NCBI GenBank assembly: GCA_943704495.1
Contig: CALSCR010003315.1
Location: forward strand, 1 to 28,647
DNA: 28,647 nucleotides
Reading direction: 5' to 3'
Source: Pigoraptor chileana
Lineage: Eukaryota > Opisthokonta > Filasterea
Shown here: positions 1-10,808 of the stretch, one piece after another
Layout: every line of letters starts with the position of its first letter
How positions within the stretch are numbered: position 1 is the first letter of the stretch
Translations under genes and position numbers: made by a program
Notes under the pieces: model-generated
Databases searched by the model: none
The model's input: only the letters and a program-made list of their open reading frames with translations
What the model was told of the DNA's origin: nothing

Positions 1-98
1 CCCCCCCCTTGCTGTTTAATTCCTCCAATATTTCCGAAGTCATCGTATACTGATAAGTTTATATTGATCTCTTTTACATCTTGTGAATTTACTTACAG

Positions 99-246
99 GT
101 ACGGCTGCAGCTACATGATTGTGGGTGAAGACCGGTTCTACTTCCACGTCAGCAGTAAGAAGGCGTGCCCCGAGACGGACTCCGTGCGCTTTTGCAAGCA
201 GATTGAGATCGCGCTCAAGGACATGCGCGAGATCTTCACCCCGTAA
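99..246 (+). CDS. 3'-terminal exon of an unidentified gene (partial)
   Basis: A T-rich stretch ending in TTTACTTACAG at 98 is a good splice acceptor, and the open frame after it ends at a TAA at 244-246. The first base of the exon is the third base of a split codon. The exon encodes about 48 residues, with a Cys-containing start (YGCSYMIVGEDRF), the segment FYFHVSSKKACPE and a basic/amphipathic tail ending in REIFTP. The pattern aromatic-x-F-x3-S-x2-ACP resembles the end of mannose-6-phosphate-receptor homology (MRH) domains, where the last cysteine sits in a similar context. That is only a weak resemblance and I do not assign a function. Codon use is GC-rich like the other exons here. The rest of the gene lies upstream of the window. 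Confidence 0.55.
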
Positions 247-654
247 GGAGTTGCAGGGACAACGCGAGCTTCTCCTTGAACGCCAGGCGTGAAGATCGCA
301 CTCAGACTATACATCTGTCGTGGCCTCTGCTTATACCACGCACACAACGCACATTCCAGTGCGCATCAGTAGTAGTTGTGTGTCATATGTTGTCGTAAGT
401 TGTGTGTCAGTGCTGTACCATCGCGTTCTCTGGTTTTGCACTGTCAATGGTTGTCGTGAGGGATTGTTGTGAGCGCTGGTGTCGTCTGTGGCTCGTGTCT
501 GTTGTGGCGGTTTTTCTCGTGCCCGAATCTGAACTGGATGGAAGTGGACTGCTCTGCTATTGAGATGCCTACTCCAAGTTCAGACCGTTGATATGCATTG
601 AATATACTGGCGTCTTGTTTGCGTTTCTCCGCCAGCTCTCCTTCGTAAAGCACG

Positions 655-658
<4 letters not shown>

Positions 659-694
<36 letters not shown>

Positions 695-844
695 TCAGTA
701 CTCAAAATGCCTTAGGCCTGGGCCCATCGACTCCAACATTGCTCACCGCCGGCTGCAGCCGGTGATGGCTGAGAGAGAGAGAGAGACCTTCAGTACTCAA
801 AACGCCTTAGGCATAAGCCCATCGACTCCAAAGAGAGAGAGAGA
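659..844. repeat. (GA)n microsatellite with two copies of the dispersed repeat (minus sense)
   Basis: Two copies of the same roughly 45-bp core (691-735 and 786-830) are each preceded by a GA run and contain CCTTCAGTACTCAAAA, GCCTTAGGC and CCCATCGACTCCA. The second copy is also followed by a GA run at 831-844. They match, in inverse orientation, the copy at 21247-21307, and are more distantly related to the copies at 7288, 12281, 23395-23640 and 26179. Between them lies a short unrelated segment with an inverted repeat (CCGGCTGCAGCCGG). Confidence 0.8.
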
Positions 845-1059
845 TGTGGATGTGTGTTGTTTGTGCGGTTTTGCGCCTGGCAGTGGGTTTATATTACACA
901 ACCGCAGCAATCAAAAACGTGGAGTTTTATTTATAAAAAAATTAATGCAAAACAAACAAAGAATCACTTGCTCTTGGACTGTGCAAGTGATGCATGCATG
1001 TTTGAGGGCCACTGTGTCAGACTGAAGACATGTCCGCACACACCCGTGTTTTGAGACCA

Positions 1060-1155
1060 ATTACAGCTGGGGTTGCCCTCCCACTGCCTTTTTGGCAATC
1101 AAGGTTCCAAACTTACAGTTGGGTTGCCTTTTTTGGCAATCAGAGTTCCATCGGG
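1060..1155. repeat. Imperfect two-unit tandem duplication
   Basis: Two adjacent units share TTACAG[C/T]TGGG and then the core TTTTTGGCAATCA followed by a GGTTCCA or AGTTCCA ending. The second unit is a few bases shorter. It is noncoding as far as I can see. Confidence 0.6.
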
Positions 1156-2194
1156 GGCACATTGTCGATCAGCTGTCATTTTAAACTGAAAAAAGGCGGT
1201 CATTTCTGTGACAGTTTGGTTCTTTAGTCAATTTAAATTCAACATGAGGTTGACTGATTATTTGACAGCCCCCGTCAATAGGTTTGAGCGTGGCCTGGGA
1301 TTTGAATTGAAACAGAGTCCGAAAAAGTGCCCAAGAAACAACCACACTTCTCACATTATAACACGCGAGGCACACCACAAGCAACTGCTTGTTCACGTCC
1401 GTTCTCACGCTTTTGGCGAGTGGGGGGGTGGTGCTTGTGCACGTGCATCAATGACACACATCAGTGCCGGAACACAGGAGTCTCACGACTGCAACAGCAG
1501 CACCCAGCTAACATTACCGGCAGCAGCGGCATCCACGCGGCCACCCATAGCGACTGCGACAATGCTAGGTAGTTTGGCAAGTTTGGCACAATCACGAAGC
1601 GTTCATCTGTGGTCCATGTGCCACACCCTCTCGACTGTACAGCACTGAAGTTGTGAAGCAACGTTTGTTCTTGAACGCTTGGTTGAACCGAGCCTTGGTG
1701 AATTTGATCTCAAACTTTAAAACGCGCCACTTCCACGTAAGGGCATTCACGTCTCCCGCTTAGACGCTGGATCGTCTGGCTGGCTCCCTCCTCAGTCACT
1801 GGCACAGGAACATTCGACGGAGGCATTAAGCCCTCTCATTGCTCCGACTTCGATTCACTTAAGGTTTCCATCCACCCCTTGCACTCTTGACTCTCGTCAA
1901 GTTGTCCGCACACGCATTTTCTTAATATCTCGCGACATTGCGGCGCCGTGGGTAGTGTTCTCGACTGACGCGAGAGTCGGGTGTTGAACAGGAGGTGCAT
2001 GCGATGCGACAACAGCATGCCTCAGTCGTCTCGTCGTCGATAGCCCTGAAACGTAAGCAGCCGGGTGCCCGTTCTCATATGTCGCATCTAAGTTAACGAC
2101 ATCCATTTTTGCACCTCGAGTGCAACCGGCCGGAGTCCTGGCGCCGGGGGGCACAAAACGCATAAAGTCGTTGATTACCAACGGGTGCGCAAAA

Positions 2195-4844
2195 ATGGTG
2201 GCCGTCGAGCAGCGCACCGTGCGTCACATGGTGTTGTTAATCACCTTCGTCGGTGCTGTCATCTTCCTCTACGATGAGGCCATTCTGGCAACGCGCATGT
2301 CCGGCGAATCGGTTGATGTTGATTCGGAAGAGGAGGTCCTCGCGGCTGCAGAGGCTGATCTCATCGCGCAGCCAGAACGACGCCAGGATTGGCGTGGATT
2401 GACGGGGACGCGTGGAGGGCTCCCCGGCAACAACACGGTTGTGTTCGATGGCGCGCAGATCCGAAAATTTGTCAGCGACCTACCCCGCGATTACGTCGTG
2501 GGCAAAAACAAACTTCTCGACCGATTAATCGACATTGAACAAACAATTGTGGAGAAACGTCGACGAAAGCCCAATGTGATCATGCGGGGCACAAAATGGA
2601 CGCAGAAGCGAGACATGGACACGTACCGCGTCTCTCTCCGACGTGCGGGACTGTCGCTTGTGGACGATGGGCCCAACATGCAGTTCAGCGGCATCCTCTG
2701 CATCGGCATTGGCGATCTCAACGAAGACTGTCTCGAGGGATCGCAGTACCCAATGCTCGAGCGACATCAAAAGATTTCGCGCATCCAAGGCATGCGACGC
2801 ATCCTCTGGACAAAGGACGGGTTTTGTCGGACGATGGGAATGGCGCTTAGCAAGTATGAGGGTGCTGCATCTGTGCCTCCGTTTTCCTTTCCGTGCTGGA
2901 CTGTCCCGCGTCAGCTTCCCGCTCTTCTTGAATTCGACGACGTCCAGCGCATCCGCGGAAATGCAATCAAGTACATTGTCAAGCCAACAAACTCGGGCGC
3001 CGGGCGTGGAATCTTTGTCGTTGATTCTGCCGATCCTCTCAAGCGCATCCGCCATGACCTAATCGTGCAGCCTTACCTCAACAACCCGTACCTTATTGAC
3101 GGATACAAGTTCGACCTCCGCACATACGTCCTGGTGACGTCCATCTCGCCGCTTCGCATCTACATGTACAAGGAAGGTCTCGTGCGCTTTGCAAGCAGCC
3201 GATACGACGTCAATGCAACCACGGGCGGCAAGAAAACGCAGTTCCTCACCAACACGAGCATCAACAAGAAGTTCAAGGATGTCAACGAGCTCGTGTGGCG
3301 CTTCTCAAAGTTCAAGGCTTATCTTGCGTCCGTGGGGCAGGATCCCGACATTGTCTTTGCACGCATCTACCAGGCTGTGACGCGTATATTTCTGAGCAGT
3401 GAGGCTGCGTTTCGCCGCCACTTTGAGAAGCTCCAGAGCGGATACACGTGCATCAACTGCTACCAACTGCTCGGTGTCGACGTCATTTTCGACGAGAATC
3501 TGACTCCGCGCATCATCGAGGTGAGATTTTTTGTTTTGAAGCTGCAAGTTGCGTTATAGTTTCTCCCATTTCTTTTTTTTTGTTTTTTGCGTAGTCTTGC
3601 GTTGCTTTATTGTGATGTGTGTGTGTGTGTGTATACGTTGTGTTGATGTGGTTTCTCATAATTTGCTTCTGGAATACTTGCAGCCCATCACAATATTTAG
3701 TACATGTGAGATCTGTTTGATATGTAAAGATAGAAAGAATCTTGACTGATGCACTAATTACCCCCCTCTGAATTTTGCAAATTTTGTTCAGGTGAACGGC
3801 TCCCCTGACATGGGTCTGTCGCATGCGCGCGGATCCGCATACGATGCGACAAAGATCGGTATGATGACCGATGTCCTCAACGTCATCTACCGACGGGCAT
3901 CCGTCGCCGTCGACCTTGCGCAAGACCTTTCCAAGATTCACGCCGAGGTGAAGACGGCGTGCGGCGCCAGCACACGCTTCTGCATCGACGACATCGATCT
4001 CGAGTATCTTCTCGATGCAAAGCGGGAACGGATGAACCGGGGAGGCTTTTCTCGCCTCTATCCGACTGCCAACGGGGGCGACTACACCGATTATGTGCGT
4101 CATGTCGACAGCTTAGCGTCAGACTCCACCCTCAGCGAAGTCCTCAGCGACGAAAAGGTCTTGCCGCGCAACAGTCGGGGCACGTGGCGCCTTCATATCC
4201 TCCAGACCGCTCTCGAAAAGCTGTACGAACCGTCCGAATCCGCCGCGTCAAAACGGTACAAAGCGTTGATGCATAACGCAATCGCCAATGCACAGTTGCA
4301 GCAGAATAAGCTTGAGGAAGAAGTGGCAGCAGCTGGAAAGGCAGCGGCAGAGACAGCGGGAACCGAGGAAGAGCAAGTACCCGCAGCACCACAGGCGCAG
4401 CCTCTGTCAACGAAGACGGACGGAGGACAGGCGAATGCATCCGCCGGTGATGTGTCGCCGTTAAAGCCGAGAGATCAGCCGCCCGCAGAAAACACAGCCG
4501 GGGGATCTGGCGGGGATGTTGGCGCAGGCAAGAAAGAGTCGGCGGCCTCGGCAGGCGTCGCGAACGCGCTCCCCGCGGTCAACAAGAAAGAGTCGGCGGC
4601 CTCTGCAGGCGTCAAGAACGCGCTCCCCGCCGTCAACACGAAAGAGTCGGCGGCCTCTGCAGGCGTCGCGAACGCGCTCTCCGCTGTCAACAACAACGCG
4701 CCGGAGTCCATGTCGAATGGGGTCGCAGTTGTGGTCGCCGTAAACCCAGGGGTGGACATGCGCAATGCGTCTGCCAAGATAGTGCCGTCGAGCGGCGGCG
4801 TGGCGTTGCAAGATAAGAAGGGAAAGCAGGCGGGGAAAAAGTGA
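2195..4844 (+). CDS. Tubulin tyrosine ligase-like (TTLL) glutamate/glycine ligase with hydrophobic N-terminus
   Basis: Two exons, 2195-3520 and 3792-4844 (792 aa), joined by a GTGAGA...TTCAG intron. TTLL enzymes use ATP to add glutamate, glycine or tyrosine to tubulin and other tails. The ATP-grasp signature is clear: YIVKPTNSGAGRGIFVV from residue 260, then IVQPYLNNPYLIDGYKFDLR, RIYMYKEGLVRFASSRY, the LTNTSINKK stretch and GVDVIFDENLTPRIIE joined to VNGSPDM across the intron. The intron falls exactly between the metal-binding E442 and N444 region. I chose the ATG at 2195 (AAAAATGG context) because further upstream the frame has no ATG, only GTG. Residues 12-26 form a short hydrophobic segment after basic residues, which suggests a signal anchor and is unusual for a cytosolic tubulin enzyme. 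The C-terminus is Ala/Gly-rich with three 18-residue repeats. The subfamily and the added amino acid cannot be told. Confidence 0.93.
4530..4691 (+). repeat. Coding tandem repeat, 3 x 54 bp
   Basis: Three in-frame units starting at 4530, 4584 and 4638 each encode an 18-residue block beginning KKESAASAGV (TKESAASAGV in the third). Units differ at a few bases only, so the array is recent. It lies in the low-complexity C-terminal tail of the TTLL protein. Confidence 0.95.
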
Positions 4845-6003
4845 GGGCGAAAATGGCTAATTGTGCTGTCGGGGCCCCCTTGGTCGAGTTGGCGCGCTGA
4901 TATGTTGTCGGTCCGTTGCGTTTGAAGTGGCGATTACACTCACTGTTGTAACAGCCGATTGCACATTATGCTGACACTTTCCTGTTCCGGGAGGGGGGCG
5001 TGTGTGTGTGTGTGTATGCGCGAGTGTGCGTGCGTGCGTGCGTATGTGTGTGTGTGCGTGAGCGTTGGTGTGTGCGTGCTGCGTCGTATGAAATGCATCT
5101 AGATGCGTTGCTGTCGTGGGAGGGGAGGGCCGCTCTGCATGTCCGTATTTTCTTCCGTTTTTTCGCGCTTTTTGTTCTCTTCAAACCCCCGCACGGTATC
5201 GTGTGCGCGTTAACTGTCAGAGTCATTTCGTAACTTAACTTTGTACAAGTGTCTCTACGCAAATCCAAAAATTCATTCTTAAAAAATGGGGCCATCGGCT
5301 CGTTGTGATTGCCAAAAAGCTTTCATCCAATGTCTATCACTTCATCTTGAAATGTGAGGCGCGAAACAGTTGCTTGGCGTGTGTGTGTGTGTGTGTGTGT
5401 GTGCTACATAGTGAGAAAATGAACAGAAAAACATGAACGGGATGCACCCCGCGGGTATGTGCGTGCAAAGACTCACCATTTCAATTGGCTGATTTCATCG
5501 CCGCCTCACACGGCCGTACAGCGCTCACATGCAAGAGTGAGATGAGGAATAATCCACAACTGAAACACCACAGCATTCGAGACGCATGGGCACACACACA
5601 CACACGCACACACACGCACACACACATACACACATAGATATTCTTTTTTCCCATTCAAGTATGTAATTCTCTCACATTTGTGTCTTCCAACTGACGCACG
5701 AAAGGATCGCACACTTAATCACTTGCCACTGTATGTCGGAATCTAGTAACATCAGACACGCCATATTCAATTGGCACTCCGAAAGAAGGCAGACACACTC
5801 GAGGAGAAGCGAGCTTTTGAGTTGAACCTTACTCTCCGACTCTGTTACATCTCCCCAATCGCCCATGCAAAACAGCGCTGATTGATATGCACACCCCAAA
5901 GTGACGCCTTTTTTGCCTCTGGCGTCGTGTTCGCACGGACAATCAATCTCAGCGCGCTTTACAACCAAAACACAACGGGCGGGTTTAATAGAGGACCGAC
6001 AAA
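4845..6003. other. Spacer between TTLL and phosphatase genes; microsatellites
   Basis: No gene is supported. The spacer contains (GT)n-rich blocks at 4998-5060 and 5379-5402 and a (CA)n-rich block at 5590-5635. The open frames across it are Cys/Val- or Thr/His-rich products of these microsatellites. The last part should hold the phosphatase promoter, but I see no recognisable core element. Confidence 0.6.
4998..5060. repeat. (GT)n/(GCGT)n microsatellite
   Basis: TGTGTGTGTG followed by GTGCGTGCGTGCGT variants in the spacer after the TTLL gene; similar GT/CA blocks occur at 5379-5402 and 5590-5635. Confidence 0.9.
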
Positions 6004-7713
6004 ATGGATAAGGCCGATGGCGAACTTGAGGAGGATCAGGATCTGATTCCACCGGAGAATTTTGCGCTTGTTGCCAAAGGCGGGTTGTGTTTTTTCCTCG
6101 ATGCCATCATCATCTGCTTTTGATTGTTGGTTTCATGGCGAAATGTGGGAGGAAGCTGCGAAAAGGCACACACTGTTTGTATGTTCTTTCAATCCGGTTC
6201 AATCTGCATGCAAACGTACGACGCCTCTGTATGCTCCACACTAGACGCTCTATACGTTATAGCGAGGCGTGGAATTCCCGTTACATCTTTTGAATCCGGC
6301 TTTCGCGCAGCACTTTATATTGTTCCTTTGGTTGTTGGTTGCGTCTATTTCGGCGCACAGAACAATAATCGCTCGATGTTTGTGCAGACTTTATCCCCGC
6401 GTAAAGACGGTGACTAACATCATATTTTTACTGGCATTGCTCTTGGGTATCACTGAGTAGGCATATATCGATCCGCCTTTCCAAAGAAGAAAAACTTCCC
6501 ATTCATTAAGAAGCTTGGGCTTAAGTCCATTCTGTGAGTTATGGCTTTACTGTTATGTTGCTGTGGCTCCGAAAAAGAGATGCGGAAACGTATGTTGCTC
6601 GATGGTCCTTTCTCTCCTGTCGGCTAATTGGGCAATTGCATGCCAATTCATGTGCCTGTGTATGCAGCACCCTTGTGCTCGAAGATTATCCCGAGGGCAA
6701 CATCAAGTTTTTATATGAAAATGGTATCGAGCTCTTCCAATTTGGTGTGCCTGGAAATAAGGTGTGCGTGCGTGTGTTCGTGTGCATGTCCGTGTCTTGG
6801 TTGTCCTATTTCACATGCAATCTCTCGTTTGTGGTTTGTGGAGTCCATGTACTCTGACGCCCAATGCCCTGTCTTGAATACCAATCTCTCGTTTGCTCCA
6901 CGTGCCACACTGACTTTGAATGTTGCACATATCGTGTCTTATCTGCCCACAACCAAAACACCGCTCCTCTCATTCGGTCACAGGAGCCCTTTGTGGACAT
7001 TCCAGAAGACATCATACAGGACGCACTAGTGAAGCTGCTCGGTATGCTTACTCGCATTTCACCAGTAGTACCAGTAGTACCGTTGTTCGCACATTACATC
7101 TTCCATCTGTGCGCTTTTGTGTGCACTTTCGCGCATGTTTGTTCGTGTGCCTTGTATGTGTGGCAATGCGGGCTGACGGTGTTTGCTCAATTGTATTTGT
7201 GTGATTTGCAGACGTCCGCTGCCATCCCATTCTAATTCACTGCAACAAGGGCAAGGTGAGCACATTTCCTCCTCTCTCTCTCTCTCTGTGGAGTCCATGG
7301 GCACAGCGCCTAAGACACTGATTTGACATCTACATCACTCTCACTCTCTCTCTATCACACACACACACACACGCGCGCAAACTGTCTGTCTTTGGGATGG
7401 CGGTTTGCTAGTAATTGTGATGCTCGTTTAGTCACTCTCCCCCTCGTCCGCAATCAAACTTAGCATCTGGCACTCACTACACAATGCGTGCATGCGCCCA
7501 TTCGTTTCCCTCATCGTGCACCATCAGCACCGAACGGGATGTCTTGTCGGATGCCTGCGCAAAATGCAACACTGGAGCCACACATCCGTGTGCGAGGAGT
7601 ACCGGCGCTTCGCACACCCAAAAAGCAGAACACTAGATCAGCAATTCATCGAACTGTTTGATGCGTCCCTTGTAAACTACGACAGCAGATACCGACCAAC
7701 TTGGATGCCTTAG
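6004..7713 (+). CDS. PFA-DSP (Siw14/Oca-type) atypical dual-specificity phosphatase
   Basis: Six exons: 6004-6079, 6461-6533, 6668-6761, 6984-7041, 7212-7255 and 7528-7713 give 176 aa, with all phases consistent. The family (plant and fungal atypical dual-specificity phosphatases) includes yeast Siw14, an inositol pyrophosphate phosphatase. Visible family blocks are LIPPENFALVAKG, IYRSAFPKKKNFPFIKKLG, LYENGIELFQFGVPGNKEPF, the catalytic loop HCNKGKHRTG (Cys111 nucleophile, Arg117; CX5R) and CLVGCLRKMQHW. Length is typical of the catalytic core alone. The family pattern (V-x2-G-IYRS-x-FP) fixes the first junction and forces a GC donor (AAAG/GCGGGT) with acceptor GAGTAG. Introns 3 and 5 each carry a copy of the dispersed repeat. 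Inositol pyrophosphate as substrate is inferred from the family only. Confidence 0.93.
6818..6897 (+). repeat. Dispersed repeat copy in phosphatase intron 3
   Basis: A diverged copy runs from TGGAGTCCATG at about 6839. It is bracketed by the same 14-mer CAATCTCTCGTTTG at 6818-6831 and 6882-6895, 64 bp apart. That spacing equals the 63-bp unit of the array at 23395, so the pair is more likely a relic of a tandem array than a target-site duplication. Confidence 0.6.
7270..7355 (+). repeat. Dispersed repeat copy with CT microsatellite in phosphatase intron 5
   Basis: The core GGAGTCCATGGGCACAGCGC at 7290 is followed by CTAAGACACTGATTTGA and then TC-rich sequence, and it is preceded by a (CT)n run. 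It is nearly identical over its first 40 bp to the tandem copies at 23456-23581. Confidence 0.85.
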
Positions 7714-8157
7714 CGTTGGCGGGGAGCGTGCTACTGTGGTCTGGTCGCGTGCGTCTGCGCGTTGCGCGTCTGCGTTGTGCGTCCGTGCGTCCGTGCGTTG
7801 TTTTGCGTGTGCTTGTTTCGATAGTCTCCGTCTCATTCATACAGTGTGTATGTTGTGACATGTGTGGTTGTGTATGCCCATATGGCGGACAGCCGAAGAC
7901 AGTGACTCTATTGCTACATCTCTCCTTCCTTCCAATTACTATTGGATTAACGGTTAGAAAATATACAAACATTGCGAGAGAATCTACCGTCGATGAAAAT
8001 AAGGATTCGTGGGGGTGTTGTTTGTCTGTTTTTTCCATATGATACAAGAAAGCACGCACGCGCACAACGCACACCAAAACAAAAAAAACCAACGCAAAAC
8101 GCGCGCAGAACCCAAGCGTCAAGCCAGAAGACAAAGCACTGCCAACTCAGCTTTGTT
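7714..8157. other. Spacer between convergent phosphatase and EF-hand genes
   Basis: No gene seen. It holds imperfect CGTGCGT/GTGTG-rich sequence at 7735-7870. The two genes end toward each other, so this segment should contain both 3' ends. I found no convincing AATAAA on either strand. Confidence 0.6.
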
Positions 8158-10024
8158 TCAGCGGGCCGCCTGTGTCTCCAGCCTCGCCACAACATCGTCA
8201 ATGCTCACCATGCCGACATTTGGATTGACCGCACCGAAGAGTGCGCCCAGTATGCTCTGTGGGATGCCCAGCGAATACACAAGATTGTACGTCTCGATCA
8301 GGCGTCGCGCCTCGTGCAGATCGAGATAGCCTATTGCGGGGAAAAGAGAAAATGTAGTGAAGGAAAGGGCAAATTTAGCAAATCGTCAACATCTCTCAAT
8401 TATGGGACAGCACTTAAAGCCATCGTGTATCCTCTTTTTCTCTCTTCTTCTCCTCCTTTCCTCCCCATCCCTACGAACACACTTTATGTCGTCAATCCAT
8501 ACGACAACATCAAGAGACATACTACAAAATGCACTCATGCGATGAAACTGCCACACCACACGCACGCAGGGAGCATGCGCACACACAAAACCCACCGGTG
8601 CCCTCGGCATCGCTCTGTCGCAATGCGTTGTACAAACTCGCAAACCGGTCAAGACGGTCGTCCTCCGGGGGAATCGCATTGCCCTTTCGCCACATCGACT
8701 CGTCCGTTGGGTATGTTCCGCCGTACTGCCGTCCCCCGCGGTCAATGTGGGATCGCATGCCGTCACGGTGCTCAATGCCCATTGGCGTTGAATCTTCGCT
8801 GTATCGCGAGGATCCCGCCGATGCAAAGCCGTGCGGGCTCTCGTCAATCAAGGCGCCGTTGTGCGATAAGAGATCGTCATTCTGACGCCGCAGCTGAATA
8901 AGCTGCTCCTGCTGCCGCTGTAGATCATCGAGTCGCGTCGGTCGACCGCCAAACGACTGTCCTCCCGATGGGTAACCGACTGCACTCGGCATTGCATTGT
9001 GCCTCTCCGACCTGTCAGTCATGTCACCCCGTGTGGCGCTGACAGGCACGTCGGCGTATTGCTGAGAACGCTGCCCGTATCCGTTTTGTGACTGCTGTCG
9101 TTGTTGTTGAGGTTGCTGATGTTGTTGTTGTTGTTGTTGTTGTGGCCATCCGCGCGAAGAGTTCGCCTGAGGAGGAATCTGCGACTGCTGTCCCGTTTCC
9201 TGGCTCCAGGGATATGATGTGCCGCCCCCGCGAGTTGTGCGCGACGTCACCGCCTGTTGTTGTTGTTGTTGTGCACCTTGTTGTGCATATGCCGGCTGCT
9301 TGGACGTCAGATTCGCGTGGGCACCACTGCCGTATGCATCTTGAGATCCACGATCTGTTGGGCGTCCGTAACCTCCGTTGTCTTGGAAAACGCCGCGTTG
9401 AGCCGGTGCATCTCGGTTGGTTGCAGGTGCATTGTAGCCATAACGATCGTCTTGTTGTCCAATCGAAGGAAGCGCCTTATATGCTGTAGCGCCGGTTGTG
9501 CCCACCCGCCCATTGCTTGTGCCCCAATCATCCTGAGGCGGCGCCGAGGCATACGGATCCTTTGCAGGTGCTTGGCCATAACGGCTATCGGGAGCTTGAT
9601 ATCCGTAATCACGCCCGCCAACACCGCCAGTTTGGTGCGAACCATGCTGCTGTTGTGGGTGGTGTTGCGGCTGCTGCGCTTGTTGCGAATGTCGGTCGGT
9701 GGCGTCAGGTACATTGCCAAGCGGGGCATATCTGTTGGTGAAGGCAGGAACCGTGGGAAGCGCATCCAGTCCTCCATACGGCAACCCAGTTATAGGATTC
9801 AGCCGCGACTGACGCTCAGAGGATCCACCGAGGGGATGACGTGCATTACCGGTCGGCTGTCCGCCATAGCGCGACTGGGATGGCGACTGGCTCCTGCTCG
9901 GGGGCCCATTTGTCGGCGGCGCAGCGGCTAATCCGCTGTTTGGTACAAGCACTTGCCGTCCGCCAATGATGCGAACACGGAAGTCTGGCTGATCCACCGT
10001 CCCAAAAGGTGCCAGACGCGACAT
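8158..10024 (-). CDS. Gln-rich protein with C-terminal EF-hand
   Basis: Two exons on the minus strand: 10024-8596 and 8330-8158 (533 aa). The start MSRLAPFGTVDQPDF is the first ATG in the frame; the frame is open further upstream only through non-ATG codons. The N-terminal ~440 residues are low complexity, rich in Q, G, S, Y and P, with several polyQ runs (GTTGTT on the plus strand), of the kind seen in condensate-forming proteins. The C-terminus is ordered: helix LDRFASLYNALRQS, then the calcium loop DAEGTGYLDLHE with acidic or polar residues at loop positions 1, 3, 5, 9 and 12 and Gly at 6, then a second helix and a weaker partner hand. The intron (donor GTGGGT, acceptor GCAATAG, phase 1) splits the loop glycine codon, and only this splice restores the loop. 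Calcium binding is a prediction; I do not recognise the family. Confidence 0.82.
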
Positions 10025-10808
10025 GATTGGGTATCTTTGCGACGATCCAAACAATCGGCCGGGGTTAAAGTAAGTGAGTGGATGCCCTCGGTGGGACACC
10101 GTCAAAGTTGCACGCCCGAGCACAAGAGATTCACCCGTGGCGACTGTATGAAATCACTATGAGTGGCGGGCTCGCGTTTTAGAACATGCCGTAACAAGAA
10201 GTCATTGTCTTGAGGAAAGCGGCATTGGTGTGTGTTTCTTGTAGAAAGCATCATAGATCAACTTAATTTAATCGTCTCTTTCGAGTTGTGACAACTGCTT
10301 CATTCACGCCGGCTGTGTTTCACATTCCGCACGAAAATGGTGCCCTGGCATGTACTATTCAAGAAATAAATATCCGAACATCATGACTTTAACTGGTAAA
10401 TATGGAAACATTTTATATAAATCGGGATATAATTGGAAATTCCTCGCGATTTAAGAATCGCCAGTATTTTACATTGAAGTGTGTGTGAAATATTTTGGTA
10501 TTTTTCTGACTCCTCCAAATTAAATACCGTTAGTGACAATCCGTCACCAGGGTAGACAAATCCATTTCCAAAAAAGGTGTCAGAGTGCCCCCGAAGATTC
10601 CAGTCACCGGTTTATTATTGACACGAGATGCTGCTCGTTGTAATCCCTCTTGCACATTGCACTTCTAAGGGCAGCAAAGAAAGTACACCCTGAACAACAA
10701 CTACGCAATAGCATACAGTTTTTAGCGTTTGCCATGAAGTACTGAGCATAGTTTCGATGACATGACACTGTAAACGCTTGGGAGTTGCCACACCGGCTAA
10801 TCTCCATC
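10025..10808. other. Divergent intergenic region, AT-rich
   Basis: This region lies upstream of both the EF-hand gene (-) and the MGCGAS gene (+), so it probably holds both promoters. The middle (10340-10540) is clearly AT-rich compared with the exons. A small inverted repeat GTGAC-N5-GTCAC occurs around 10533-10547. No coding region or known site is supported. Confidence 0.5.

Larger units (their letters stand above)
247..2194. other. Spacer before the TTLL gene; repeats only
   Basis: No gene could be supported here. The stretch holds a (GA)n tract at 659-690, two diverged copies of the dispersed repeat family (691-735 and 786-830), and an imperfect tandem duplication at about 1060-1155. 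Short open frames occur on both strands, but none has a splice context or recognisable family. The last few hundred bases presumably carry the promoter and 5' leader of the TTLL gene; I see no clear TATA box. Confidence 0.6.

Noticed and set aside
588-1025. Plus-strand open frame with RERERE runs
   Set aside because: It is a translation of the GA microsatellite and two dispersed-repeat copies, with no splice or family support.
2120-2194. Upstream extension of the TTLL frame
   Set aside because: It has no ATG and begins at a GTG; the first ATG at 2195 has a better context.
6818-6895. Target-site duplication around a repeat insertion
   Set aside because: The 14-bp direct repeats are 64 bp apart, equal to the tandem unit length, and correspond to the unit's own tail, so a tandem relic is simpler.
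7972-8901. 309-codon plus-strand frame overlapping the EF-hand gene
   Set aside because: Antisense of the Q-rich gene and its intron; the minus-strand reading gives a phase-matched EF-hand.
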